Source of the DNA: Halomonas sp. 54_146
GTDB lineage: Bacteria; Pseudomonadota; Gammaproteobacteria; Pseudomonadales; Halomonadaceae
Assembly (NCBI RefSeq): GCF_001507855.1
Contig: NZ_LGEN01000007.1
Location: 48,921 to 112,920, forward strand
Reading direction: 5' to 3'
DNA: 64,000 nt
Of this stretch, positions 47,194 to 55,453 are shown piece by piece. The translations under genes were made by a program, and so were the position numbers. Within the stretch, counting starts at the first letter, position 1. Every line of letters begins with the position of its first letter. The notes under the pieces are model-generated. The model was not told the DNA's origin. It saw nothing but the letters and a program-made list of their open reading frames with translations, and searched no databases.

Positions 47194-47388
47194 TTAGCGG
47201 TGTTTGATGAATTGCTGAAGCTGCCCTTTGGCAGCGGTGATTGATTGCTGGGCTTGTCTCGCCCAAATACGGCGCAATACGCATAGCTGGCTGTGGGCAG
47301 CACGATCGCCGGTGATAACGCGGCGGCTAAGCGAATCTTCCAGCCGTTGGCGCTCTTGTGGCGTGAGAGGCGTGTTATTTTTTGGCAT
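47194..47388 (-). CDS. Small basic protein of unknown function
   Basis: 64 residues, basic and helical (LSRRVITGDRAAHSQLCVLR, AKGQLQQFIKHR). Its start overlaps the last 14 bases of the SWIM-finger gene, supporting translation in the operon. No domain recognised. Confidence 0.55.
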   Translation of the reverse strand: MPKNNTPLTPQERQRLEDSLSRRVITGDRAAHSQLCVLRRIWARQAQQSITAAKGQLQQFIKHR

Positions 47389-48460
47389 TGCGTAGCCCTG
47401 CTATAAGCTCTTCGGCACGACCAATGCCCATTTCAGCCACCATCCGCTTAAATGCAGCGTCACCATCGGCGGTATTCATCTTCGCCAGCACTTCCAGTTT
47501 CTTACTGCCGTTGGCGAGTTTGTCCGGTTTGGTTTTCGTCGCTCGGCTTGCCTTGCGTAGCGATGCCCGGGAACGGTCAAACTCCCTATCACCAGTAACG
47601 GCACGCCCACCGGTAGGCCGTGCAGCCTGCTTGTCAGCCATACGATCGGCTTCTTTCTGAAGCTGGCGTATGTGGCCACTGCCATCACCGCTCTTACGGC
47701 CTTTCTCGATAGCGCGGGCAAGGAACATTTGCACAGAGTTACCTGCGTCAATCTCCGACATGACACGCAGTACGTGCTTGCAGGCCACGCCCACCAAGTT
47801 TGGGTTTCGAATCTTCGGAAAGCCGTCTTCACGCGGGCCTGCGTTGTAGTCGCCTACGGTGGCTAAGTACCGGTACCAATAGCGATGGCGGCCACAGTCG
47901 CAGTTAAACCGGATGCCTTTCTTACGCAGCTTCACGGCTGCTCGCTGAGCGGTGTCCTCGCCTGCAATGACTTGCTCCAGGTAACCAGTGAACTCCACCA
48001 TAACGTGGTGGCGGCTCACGTCGCTATCTGGCCCCGCGTTGGTCATGAAGCGTACTTCTAGCGCGGATACCTTGCCGCCTTGCTTCATCGCACGTGCGCC
48101 AGCGGGTATGACCGTGGTGATTTGAGTGCGAGCCCGCTTCCGGTCTTCAGACAGGGACATATCGACCACTTGGCGTGCCGTAATGCCCCCTTCAAAGCGG
48201 CGGCCTAGCTCGCGGGCCTTTTGGCGAAGCTGTGCCAGATCATCTGACGTCATGGGGCGAAGTTCGCCACCCAACATGGTCATCATCAATCCGCCAGCAT
48301 TGACCGGCACGTTGCCCGATCGCATTTGCTCGGGGCTTAGAATGTTCTCAGCTTTGGCGCGCTCGCTAAGCTGTTCGCTCTGAACCTTGCGCGCCTCAGC
48401 CGCGGCGCCCTTCAGGTTAGCGGCGTTGTTGGCTGGCGCTGGCCTACGTGCGCCAGCCAT
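47375..48460 (-). CDS. SWIM-type zinc-finger protein
   Basis: 361 residues from ATG 48460, which shares a base with the upstream stop (TAATG); an earlier in-frame ATG overlaps the neighbouring gene. The central part carries a CxC...CxH arrangement: FNCDCGRHRYWYRYLATVGD, then about 20 residues on, LVGVACKHVLRVM, which fits a SWIM zinc finger. Flanking regions are basic and helical. SWIM fingers bind nucleic acid or protein. The role here is unknown; packaging or replication support is possible. Confidence 0.6.
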   Translation of the reverse strand: MAGARRPAPANNAANLKGAAAEARKVQSEQLSERAKAENILSPEQMRSGNVPVNAGGLMMTMLGGELRPMTSDDLAQLRQKARELGRRFEGGITARQVVDMSLSEDRKRARTQITTVIPAGARAMKQGGKVSALEVRFMTNAGPDSDVSRHHVMVEFTGYLEQVIAGEDTAQRAAVKLRKKGIRFNCDCGRHRYWYRYLATVGDYNAGPREDGFPKIRNPNLVGVACKHVLRVMSEIDAGNSVQMFLARAIEKGRKSGDGSGHIRQLQKEADRMADKQAARPTGGRAVTGDREFDRSRASLRKASRATKTKPDKLANGSKKLEVLAKMNTADGDAAFKRMVAEMGIGRAEELIAGLRNAKK

Positions 48461-48705
48461 TAGCCTTCGTCCGCGTCGGGTTCTTCGTCTGATGCATCCA
48501 TGCATTGAAGAAGGATGCATTCGCGAAGGGAGGAAATGGCCAGGTCAATACCCGCTAGTCCAAGAATGGCGCGGCCCTGGGTAAGCTGCTCACCTGCGGC
48601 CACATCGAGCAGCTCATTGGCTAGGGCTTCGAGGATGCCTTCCACATCATTGAGCAGTTTTATTTGCTCTGACTGCTCGAAAGTATCGATATCGTTCTGG
48701 TGCAT
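48460..48705 (-). CDS. Small acidic protein of unknown function
   Basis: 81 residues, acidic (ends SDEEPDADEG), helical, no recognised motif. The stop codon and the next gene's ATG share a base. First gene of the left transcription unit: 199 bp of non-coding DNA with a terminator-like hairpin lies upstream. Confidence 0.55.
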   Translation of the reverse strand: MHQNDIDTFEQSEQIKLLNDVEGILEALANELLDVAAGEQLTQGRAILGLAGIDLAISSLRECILLQCMDASDEEPDADEG

Positions 48706-48868
48706 GGGGGGCGCTCCTGTTGGTTGAGCGTCCAGTTTTCACCATGCTTGATTAATATTACTTAGGCTTTTCCAGGTCTGAATATGCGGCATTTAACGCC
48801 TTTATTAGGCGCTTCCAATTATGGCTGGCGTGATGGCATAAAGGGGTAGTGGGGGCGCTTCAAAGGAG

Positions 48869-48894
48869 AAAGGCTTGGTGGATGCCAAGCCTTT
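48869..48894 (-). terminator. Hairpin after the replication gene chain
   Basis: AAAGGCTTGG (48869-48878) pairs with CCAAGCCTTT (48885-48894) around six bases, 11 bases past the stop at 48905. On the minus strand it is followed by a T/C-rich stretch. It divides the element into two transcription units. Confidence 0.65.
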
Positions 48895-48904
48895 ATGGTG
48901 ACGT

Positions 48905-49615
48905 TCATCCAGCGCTGCGCTTAACCTCCCTCAGTTCATTGTTAGCAGCGCGTCGGCCTGCATTGTCGCGGGCGGCTTCTCGTGATTCGGTACTGGCCGC
49001 GTGTTTCCAGGTGATGACATAACGCTTTGCAGCTTCCAGGGCTTCGTTCGGGGCTCGCATAGCCAAGCTGCCATTAAGCAACCGCTCATCTTCTGGTGCT
49101 AATGGGCAGTGATCACGAATTAGACGTAGCCATTGCGGGGCATGATCGACCACCGGCGCGCTGGGGGCTGCCTGGGTCATAGGCACCAGGGCAGGGAGTA
49201 GGCTAGGCCATACGGCTTTGGCAGCTTCAAGGGCTTGCGGGTCATTCAGCAGGCGACGGCATTGGGCGCGGGCCATATCGCCATTGGAGGCAACAGTAAA
49301 AGCGTCATCAATGGCAACAGCTAGCTCTGCAGCGGCCTCCCGGCTCATCTTCAGCATGGCAAGGCGTATTAGCACCTCGACCGTGCCTAACCGGCGGCCA
49401 GCGGCCTTCAAGCTGTCGATAATGGTTTCAACTTCCGCGGGGGTGGCAATGGCCGCCTTCTGCTCCCTTGTCGTATTTTGGCGGGTACAGCGGGAACTAA
49501 GGGAACAATGTTGTTTTGTATGATTTTTTTCTGTTCCCGCAATGGGGTTAATGACGGGTACACAGGGAACAGGCGCCCCTTGGCGACGCTGCTGGAGTAA
49601 GTCGCGATAGCTCAT
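48905..49615 (-). CDS. Unknown protein downstream of the DUF927 helicase
   Basis: 236 residues. Its ATG overlaps the helicase stop (ATGA), so it belongs to the replication operon. Helical and basic, with a Thr/Ser/Cys-rich section near 25-50 (LSSRCTRQNTTREQKAA). No known domain. Last gene before the hairpin. Confidence 0.6.
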   Translation of the reverse strand: MSYRDLLQQRRQGAPVPCVPVINPIAGTEKNHTKQHCSLSSRCTRQNTTREQKAAIATPAEVETIIDSLKAAGRRLGTVEVLIRLAMLKMSREAAAELAVAIDDAFTVASNGDMARAQCRRLLNDPQALEAAKAVWPSLLPALVPMTQAAPSAPVVDHAPQWLRLIRDHCPLAPEDERLLNGSLAMRAPNEALEAAKRYVITWKHAASTESREAARDNAGRRAANNELREVKRSAG

Positions 49616-51639
49616 TGGTCGGACTCCTTAGGTAACACCGCGTAGAGACGTGTTAGGTTTCCGTTTACACGTTTCTTCACGGCCAATCGCCCTGTTTCCT
49701 TCTCATATAGCCAGCCAGCAGTATTTAACACGCCCGCGATAGTCTTAGCGTCATAACCCTTGGCCGCCTCCTCTAGTTCGGCCTTTTGAAAGTAAAAAAC
49801 GCGATTATCATTAACGTCATGCCAGTAGCCAGCACGGTTTGGCACCTTTGGCGGTGGCTCGGCAATAGGCGGCTTCAATTCACTAAAGCGCGAATCTCCA
49901 TGGCGCTGAATGAAGCTGCTCACGCCATCAAGAATGGCTGTATCTTCGGGGGGTAAGCTCCCTCGCTCACTCTTCCATAGATCAAAGCACGTCTTGATAG
50001 CTTCAAGAGATGCGCCTAATTGCCACCCAGTAATACCCGCATCGGTTGCCAGCTCTCCCGCCATGGCTAACAGCCCAAACGCCCCCGCCGCGCGGCTCGC
50101 TACGCCGCCTTGAGCGCCTGCAAAAGCAGGATCTTGCATGGTCTCGTGATATAGCGCGGGAAGGTCTTTCTGTTTAAGCAAGAATTGGACAAACTCCATT
50201 CCAGCATGGCCGTAGTGCTCGGCTGTAGCGGTTTTAATCGCGTTGGCAAAGTCGCTAGGGTTCATTCCTTGCGTATCGTCAAACGCACCGTAGATCTGCC
50301 CTGTAGCTGGAATATCGAGCAAACGGGCATCCTGCCCAGCTTTGGCAGTTTTGCCCGCTTCGCTCATATGAGAAGCCAAGCTGCGCTCCCCGCTAGACAG
50401 CAGCATCAAGCGCCAGCGTTGAGCCTCACGAATACCGCCTGTTCTGGCGGCTCGCTGCTTTCCCACACCGTTGGCCACCATGTAAACCATGCTCCCGGCT
50501 TCGTGAGGGCTCGCTTGGCCAAGCTCGTCTAGCACCATGCAAGTGTCATTCTGAGACGCAGCCAGGGCTTCCACACCGTTACCTGTCGCGGCCCATGGGC
50601 GCAGGAATTGAGGGCTTCCCCATACGCTGGCCGCCATTTGTAGCCCGGTGGTCTTTCCCTTGCTGGATCCACCACGCAGGTTAAAGCCCAAGCCTCCCGC
50701 TGCTTGCTGCTTAGCTGGCCATATCAGCGGCCCAGCCAATGCCACGCACAAACAAAGCATCATGATGGGGTTATCGCTAGCCTTGCTTGCTACCTGCTCG
50801 CGCCAGCCCTTTAGGCTGCCTCGTGTATCAAAGTAGGTGGACCGCATCGCCTCAGCGCTAAAGCTGAAATCCTGATTGCCTAGCGTGCGGTGAGGTAAAA
50901 CGAAAGCGCTCGCGTTATCGTGCCAGCCTGTCGTGGTTGCAGCCACAATTCGGCCCATTGGCTGGCTCTCCATAATGAAGTCCGCCAACCTAGCGCGATA
51001 TCTCAAGCTGTGTGTATGCCCCATATCCAGCAGTTCGCGCCGTAATTCAGCGCCGCCTTCACTCAATAACCGCATTGGAAGTACGCGCTTACACCAGCGT
51101 CCCTCGCTGTTCCTGAAGCGCAACTGTCGGCCAAAGTTACCGCCATGCTCGTCACGACTGATTGCAGTAACTTCAATGGGGTCTGAGATGCGAATATCTT
51201 CATTCTCTGATTCGCCTTTGCGCTGCCTGAAACCATGCCACCACAAGCCCGCGGGTTTGGGCTTTTCAATGCCATCCAATACAAAGGGCGCATTGTGGTT
51301 CATAAAGCATGGCCGCTTGATCTTGGCGTTTAACGGCTCGCCATCCTGTGGGTCGGCTTCATTTCCCAGCGGCTGACCAGGGGCGCTTGTTCCCACAGTC
51401 CCCGCCGTGTCCCCTTCGGGAACATTGTCAGCTTCCTTTTTTAAGCCATTGCTTTTATTAGCATTACTTCTCGATGTACCCACAGTTCCCGCTGTACCCG
51501 CTGGAATATTAGAGGTCTGGCTTTCTGTATTCGCGGGGGCACTATCACCCTTAGTCACGCGAGCAGTGTTTTTGGGGGCAGAGGAGCCATGCTCAGCCGT
51601 TATGAGCGCGGTTGTGTCACTGGCTGTTTCCCATGTCAT
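49612..51639 (-). CDS. DUF927-type helicase/ATPase of the element
   Basis: 675 residues from ATG 51639, coupled to the Toprim gene (ATGA). The N-terminal 100 residues are low-complexity (Thr, Ser and Gly-rich). The DUF927 core runs from about 215 to 560: RIVAATTTGWHDNASAFVL, Walker A NLRGGSSKGKTTGLQM, Walker B TCMVLDELGQAS, and LLSSGERSLASHM. These proteins are superfamily 3-like helicases used by satellites and islands with a Toprim primase. The C-terminal region may be a DNA-binding winged helix (KGYDAKTIAGVLNTAGWLYE). Confidence 0.85.
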   Translation of the reverse strand: MTWETASDTTALITAEHGSSAPKNTARVTKGDSAPANTESQTSNIPAGTAGTVGTSRSNANKSNGLKKEADNVPEGDTAGTVGTSAPGQPLGNEADPQDGEPLNAKIKRPCFMNHNAPFVLDGIEKPKPAGLWWHGFRQRKGESENEDIRISDPIEVTAISRDEHGGNFGRQLRFRNSEGRWCKRVLPMRLLSEGGAELRRELLDMGHTHSLRYRARLADFIMESQPMGRIVAATTTGWHDNASAFVLPHRTLGNQDFSFSAEAMRSTYFDTRGSLKGWREQVASKASDNPIMMLCLCVALAGPLIWPAKQQAAGGLGFNLRGGSSKGKTTGLQMAASVWGSPQFLRPWAATGNGVEALAASQNDTCMVLDELGQASPHEAGSMVYMVANGVGKQRAARTGGIREAQRWRLMLLSSGERSLASHMSEAGKTAKAGQDARLLDIPATGQIYGAFDDTQGMNPSDFANAIKTATAEHYGHAGMEFVQFLLKQKDLPALYHETMQDPAFAGAQGGVASRAAGAFGLLAMAGELATDAGITGWQLGASLEAIKTCFDLWKSERGSLPPEDTAILDGVSSFIQRHGDSRFSELKPPIAEPPPKVPNRAGYWHDVNDNRVFYFQKAELEEAAKGYDAKTIAGVLNTAGWLYEKETGRLAVKKRVNGNLTRLYAVLPKESDQ

Positions 51640-52589
51640 GGCGTTTCCCCTTTGCGGCATAGCGCCACGTCGGCAAAGTCCGTACAGCGCTTACAGCCTT
51701 CGCAGAAGGTCGGCATCAGCATCTTGGCCCCAATGGCTAGAGCTGCAAGCCGTGCCTTGGACACGCCGGGGTTACCATCAGTGAAGCGGTCATCATCGGT
51801 AGCAATAGTGATAGCCACCTCATCCGGTAGACGCTGGCGTACACGACGTGCGACGGCTTCCAGGTTGTCAGCATTGCGAGCTACCACCACGGGCACGTTC
51901 ATGGCTTCATGAAGCGCGGCAGCGGTTGCCCAGCCTTCAGCTACCAGCACACGGCTAACGCCAGCCAGCTTGCCCACCAGCCCGGCCACACCTTTGGCAC
52001 GGCCACCAAACAGCGGACGCTTGTCGCCATCAGGGAAGATGCGCTCTAAGTTGACCAGCTCACCATTGAAGTACAGCGGTACCAGCAGCACGTTGCCACG
52101 CTGGCGTAGACCATGCGGATGTAGTCGCTTCTTAGCTAGGTAAGGGTGGCCAGAATCAGCGGCACGAGCAGCAGCCCACCAGCGGCGGGCTTGCGTAGCT
52201 GTCTTGTCTTGCTGTTGACGGCGTTCGGCCTCGCGTTGCTCCCTTGCATGCTGTGCCGCTAGACGCGCCTCAGCGGCGGCTGTGGGGTCAATCTCGCCGC
52301 CAATGCCGATAGTGTGCTGCTCTCCGGTATGCCAGAAGCCATAAACGCCCACTTCCAGCGAAGGGCACACATACCAGCCGTTACGGTTGCCTTTAGGCTT
52401 GTCGGCACTATCAAAACGGTGCAGGGCACCATCTGCGCGGATTGCCAGCCCGGTAACGCCATAAGCGGCTAAGGCATCGACTAGCGCCTGCTCAATGCTG
52501 CTATACTGGTTTTGCGTTGGCAGGACGCTTGCACGGGCCTCGGCTTTCCTATTGGGAGCCGGGGCTTGTTGCTTTCTGGTTGCGGGCAT
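51636..52589 (-). CDS. Toprim-domain primase-like protein
   Basis: 317 residues from ATG 52589 (TGATG overlap with the AlpA gene). The Toprim fold is seen in VSRVLVAEGWATAAALHEA (Glu) and AITIATDDDRFTDGNPG (Asp-x-Asp). A Gln/Arg-rich linker is near 110-135 (AREQREAERRQQQDKTA). Cysteines near the C-terminus (FCEGCKRCTDFADVALC) could bind zinc. It probably primes element replication with the adjacent DUF927 helicase, like the split P4-alpha arrangement. Confidence 0.83.
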   Translation of the reverse strand: MPATRKQQAPAPNRKAEARASVLPTQNQYSSIEQALVDALAAYGVTGLAIRADGALHRFDSADKPKGNRNGWYVCPSLEVGVYGFWHTGEQHTIGIGGEIDPTAAAEARLAAQHAREQREAERRQQQDKTATQARRWWAAARAADSGHPYLAKKRLHPHGLRQRGNVLLVPLYFNGELVNLERIFPDGDKRPLFGGRAKGVAGLVGKLAGVSRVLVAEGWATAAALHEAMNVPVVVARNADNLEAVARRVRQRLPDEVAITIATDDDRFTDGNPGVSKARLAALAIGAKMLMPTFCEGCKRCTDFADVALCRKGETP

Positions 52590-52852
52590 CACTCACCCCC
52601 TTCGACCACGTTGCCAAAAGCATCTTCGCGCCGCTTCATCTGAGCTCGCATCCACTCCTCAATTTCGGACTTCACCCAGCGAATGCAGCGGTTTTGATTG
52701 CCAACCCTGCTCAGTACCACCGGCTTAGGGAACGTAGGATCGTTTTCACGCCGACGCTGAAGCGTGGTGCTTGCCAGGCCTGTCTTGGCTATGACATCGC
52801 GAGTGGTAAGAAACACTACGTCTTCATCAAATTCGTTGTCATCAATACTCAT
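52589..52852 (-). CDS. AlpA-family DNA-binding regulator
   Basis: 87 residues, AlpA/MerR-like winged helix: FLTTRDVIAKTGLASTTLQR, FPKPVVLSRVGNQNRCIRWV, EIEEWMRAQMKRR. AlpA-type proteins act as activators or excisionases of satellites and cryptic prophages. Located at the head of the primase/helicase genes, with ATGA coupling upstream. Confidence 0.82.
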   Translation of the reverse strand: MSIDDNEFDEDVVFLTTRDVIAKTGLASTTLQRRRENDPTFPKPVVLSRVGNQNRCIRWVKSEIEEWMRAQMKRREDAFGNVVEGGE

Positions 52853-53247
52853 GACGGCATACCCCCCAGGCTTTTAACTGACCAATCAACCCGCTGGGCC
52901 ATCTGCGCGACGATCAGGTCACTGGCGTCCATCAGGCCGCCTAAAAACTCAGGCTCACTGGTTCTGATAAAGTGGTTGAGGGTTGCCAGTGCACTCGCAG
53001 CGGACTCCATAAAATCAGCCTGAAGTTCCCGTTCGATCTCTGCCATTTCAGCAGCTTCATTAACGCCTATGACGGCTGGAGCGCTCATTTCGCCGGCCAA
53101 CGTACCTTCGTGGTAAATACGTTTCGAAGCGCCAGCGGCGGGCAGTTCATCACTGCCATGTTGCTCAATTTGGTCAGCCATGGCGCGCAACTGGGCTACC
53201 AGCTCGAGGCTGTCTTCAGCATGTAAAGTAAAGTCGATGGTGCTCAC
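52849..53247 (-). CDS. Unknown element protein, paralogue of the 53461-53847 gene
   Basis: 132 residues, GTG start in a GTGA overlap with the upstream gene. The N-terminus (FTLHAEDSLELVAQLRAMAD, then YHEGTLAGE) is clearly similar to the gene two positions upstream (ITLSAENAFGLADQLRALAD, FEGKLVGT). The C-terminal half is helical and unlike the paralogue. No known function. Confidence 0.6.
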   Translation of the reverse strand: MSTIDFTLHAEDSLELVAQLRAMADQIEQHGSDELPAAGASKRIYHEGTLAGEMSAPAVIGVNEAAEMAEIERELQADFMESAASALATLNHFIRTSEPEFLGGLMDASDLIVAQMAQRVDWSVKSLGGMPS

Positions 53248-53468
53248 TGATTACCCCCTTCCTGCTCAATCGAACCGCCTAACTCGCCTGCATCGTCAGC
53301 GCCTTCCCGTGCGATTTCATGCCCTAACTTGGCCAGGCCCATCGCAGTCCGGTGTTCGCCGCTTTCCAGCATCCTCGCGATGGCGTCAAACAAGACGCTA
53401 GCGTGCTCAAAGCGATTCTCTGCAATCTCGACGTCGAGCATAATATTCTGAATGGCTTCCTTACCCAT
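53244..53468 (-). CDS. Small helical protein of unknown function
   Basis: 74 residues from ATG 53468, which overlaps the end of the preceding gene by eight bases; a longer frame upstream lies inside that gene. Helical, Ala/Glu-rich (FEHASVLFDAIARMLESGEH). No recognised domain. Confidence 0.55.
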   Translation of the reverse strand: MGKEAIQNIMLDVEIAENRFEHASVLFDAIARMLESGEHRTAMGLAKLGHEIAREGADDAGELGGSIEQEGGNQ

Positions 53469-53847
53469 GAGACCACTCCAATTGCATTTGGCCGGCTGTA
53501 AGGGCTTCTTCAAACAGGTGTGCGTAGTGAGTGAGCGCACTGGGCATTATTTCGTGGCCCTTTTCCTCGGCATCGGCAGCCTCTTCGCGCATCGTGCGAA
53601 GTAGACCAGTGAGCTTGGCGCCAGGGTTGGGAACTGGCTTGGGCGCTGGTGAGATGTTGTGAATGAGGTGGGCTTCTGGGCGCGCAAATGTTCCTACTAG
53701 CTTCCCCTCAAACATGAACCCTTTTTCAGTGCCAGGCGCGGGTAGTGCAACATCTCCCACGCGATCGAAACGATCAGCGAGCGCTCTTAGCTGGTCAGCT
53801 AGGCCAAAAGCATTCTCAGCGCTTAGTGTGATAACAATATGATTCAT
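53461..53847 (-). CDS. Unknown element protein, paralogue of the 52849-53247 gene
   Basis: 128 residues from ATG 53847 (ATGA overlap). Begins MNHIVITLSAENAFGLADQL, then a GTEKGFMFEGKLVGTF segment shared with its paralogue, a Pro-rich linker (PAPKPVPNPG), and a helical C-terminus. The two genes look like an ancient duplication within one operon. Confidence 0.6.
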   Translation of the reverse strand: MNHIVITLSAENAFGLADQLRALADRFDRVGDVALPAPGTEKGFMFEGKLVGTFARPEAHLIHNISPAPKPVPNPGAKLTGLLRTMREEAADAEEKGHEIMPSALTHYAHLFEEALTAGQMQLEWSHG

Positions 53848-54320
53848 GCCATGCCTCCAGCGCTGCACTTTGCGGCTTCAAGGGCACGGGCTTCTAGCTG
53901 TTGGGCTTTTTCAATATGGGAGTTGTAACGCTTTAGGCGGGTACGGGTGCTGGAATCAGCGAACAAGGCGGCTTTCGCCATGGCGCGATGGGCAGCGGCG
54001 CGGCCTTTAAGGCTGCGGGTAATCAGGCTGGATAGGCGGATTGATGCCGTCATCGGTGGGACTCCTTGGATATTGGAGTCGCCCTTAGAGGTGAGATTCT
54101 CATTGGAGGCGACTGTACGCGGGATCTCACAACCGGCATCCAAGGGAACCGGCCAGGCCGAAGCCTGCCCACGCACAGCCGCCATAACTGACGGGCACAA
54201 AAATAGCGCCGTCAAGATGGGGGCGCTTATGCGCCTTGGATAAGTCGGGGTGAGATTCCCGGCTGACGATTTTGCGCCAGCCTTTGAAGCATAGCCGGGG
54301 TTGGTAGCAGAGGTCAACAT
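53844..54320 (-). CDS. Ash-like phage protein
   Basis: 158 residues from ATG 54320, which shares a base with the upstream stop and has GGGAGGTGGCTTA before it. The N-terminal part (KAGAKSSAGN, ALFLCPSVMAAVRGQASAWP, VPLDAGCEIPRT) resembles the Ash/Icd-like family of satellites and lambdoid phages. The C-terminal 69 residues could be made separately from ATG 54053, which has its own AAGGAGTCCC site, and are basic and helical. Function unknown; Ash relatives counter host or phage control. Confidence 0.5.
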   Translation of the reverse strand: MLTSATNPGYASKAGAKSSAGNLTPTYPRRISAPILTALFLCPSVMAAVRGQASAWPVPLDAGCEIPRTVASNENLTSKGDSNIQGVPPMTASIRLSSLITRSLKGRAAAHRAMAKAALFADSSTRTRLKRYNSHIEKAQQLEARALEAAKCSAGGMA

Positions 54321-54628
54321 TAAGCCACCTCCCGACGCTTTACGTTTTCCTCAGCGATACTGCCCACCGCGTCACCAGCGCGCAGCCATTCCAGCACATC
54401 AGCCAAGCGATAACGGATGCGGCGGCCACGGCGCACAAACTTGGGTGCTGGGCGACCAAGCAATAAGCCAGTGATACGGCTCTTGCGTGCCGTGCCCGGC
54501 TGAGCAGGTATCAGGTGGGGGAATACAGCGCGTTCGGGTAGCTCGATCAATGCAGGGTCGAAACCTGCACGATAGCGCTCAAGGGCACCCTCTAGCAGGG
54601 TGGTAGGGGTTTGCGTTCTGTCAGTCAT
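54320..54628 (-). CDS. Small winged-helix (AlpA-like) DNA-binding protein
   Basis: 102 residues. The segment RKSRITGLLLGRPAPKFVRR ... YRLADVLEWLRAG looks like an excisionase/AlpA-type winged helix. First gene of a nine-gene chain in which each stop overlaps the next start. A non-coding region with repeated TGGGTAGGTT lies just upstream, so it probably regulates from there. Confidence 0.6.
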   Translation of the reverse strand: MTDRTQTPTTLLEGALERYRAGFDPALIELPERAVFPHLIPAQPGTARKSRITGLLLGRPAPKFVRRGRRIRYRLADVLEWLRAGDAVGSIAEENVKRREVA

Positions 54629-54702
54629 TGCAGCGCCTCTCTGTTCCTAGTTGACGCTGACAATGGTGAGCTGTGAATTAAGCCCAAAACAGATAGAACA
54701 GT

Positions 54703-54780
54703 TGGGTAGGTTTCGTGAAAAAAGGGTGGGTAGGTTATTTTAAAGCCCCGTTAATAGGGGCTTTTATGGGTGGGTAGGTT
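54703..54780. repeat. Iteron-like repeats TGGGTAGGTT
   Basis: Three copies of TGGGTAGGTT at 54703, 54727 and 54771; the last two are inside an 18-bp perfect repeat (GGGTGGGTAGGTTATTTT, 54724-54741 and 54768-54785). They lie in the 150-bp non-coding gap upstream of the regulatory/replication chain. Candidate replication-origin iterons or operator sites. Confidence 0.5.
54742..54764. terminator. Hairpin after the 188-residue gene
   Basis: AAAGCCCC and GGGGCTTT pair around a seven-base loop, between two of the iteron-like repeats. On the minus strand it falls 15 bases past the stop at 54779, so it may terminate that transcript. Confidence 0.6.
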
Positions 54781-55345
54781 ATTTTCCTACTGATGTCGCG
54801 CCACCACGCTTGTTCCAGTTTGCGATTATGGCAATCCGACTCCTCGCCTCCTTTGAAAGGCCGGGTTGATGGCGAACCAGCCACTCATCCAGCGCCGCCT
54901 TAACAGCCTTTCCGGCAGGCAGGTGGGGGCTAACAGATCGCCAGGCATCTAGCGCTATGGCTAGCTCTTCAGGCATAGCGCTATCGGCTTCGTGTTGTGT
55001 GTTGGCGTCTATGGCCCGAAGTATCTTCTTGATGCGCTTCGTCATCATGGGGAAGTCTAGCTCAGTGTGGTTATCCGCCCATTTCAGCCATTGAAGGTAT
55101 GGCTTTTCGTGTTTCTCAATACCCTCTTCCTGCATCAGCCTAAAAACCACTTCCAGAGCGTCTACCTGCCATGGGTGAAGCCTCTCAAGGGTGTTTATAA
55201 AGCTGCTTGGCTGGATATTGGCCAGAAGATATAAAGCGTCTTGTGCTCGTATTGATGGACGGGCCAGCCAGAACAAGTCATCGGATGGTTGGTTGTGGCT
55301 TTCGCGCTGACTTTGTCTGGCAAGGTTCATGAAGTCGGAATTCAT
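54779..55345 (-). CDS. Unknown element protein (188 residues)
   Basis: 188 residues, helical, Trp-rich (DDLFWLARPSIRAQDALYLL, HPWQVDALEVVFRLMQEEG). The C-terminus is basic. No recognised family. It stands alone between the antitoxin gene and the repeat region, 108 bp after the former, and is probably expressed separately. Confidence 0.55.
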   Translation of the reverse strand: MNSDFMNLARQSQRESHNQPSDDLFWLARPSIRAQDALYLLANIQPSSFINTLERLHPWQVDALEVVFRLMQEEGIEKHEKPYLQWLKWADNHTELDFPMMTKRIKKILRAIDANTQHEADSAMPEELAIALDAWRSVSPHLPAGKAVKAALDEWLVRHQPGLSKEARSRIAIIANWNKRGGATSVGK

Positions 55346-55453
55346 GCGCTACTCCTAACGCACTCCAAGTAGATTGGCTGGCTAACACGGTGGAGTTATC
55401 CGCGCTTTCAGGTGATCGGCCCTAGCCAGCCAAAGCGGGCGGCAATTGCCGCG

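Noticed and set aside
54703..54785. CRISPR array
   Set aside because: Only three short units with irregular spacing (24 and 44 bp), no cas genes, and no repeat-spacer pattern anywhere in the window.
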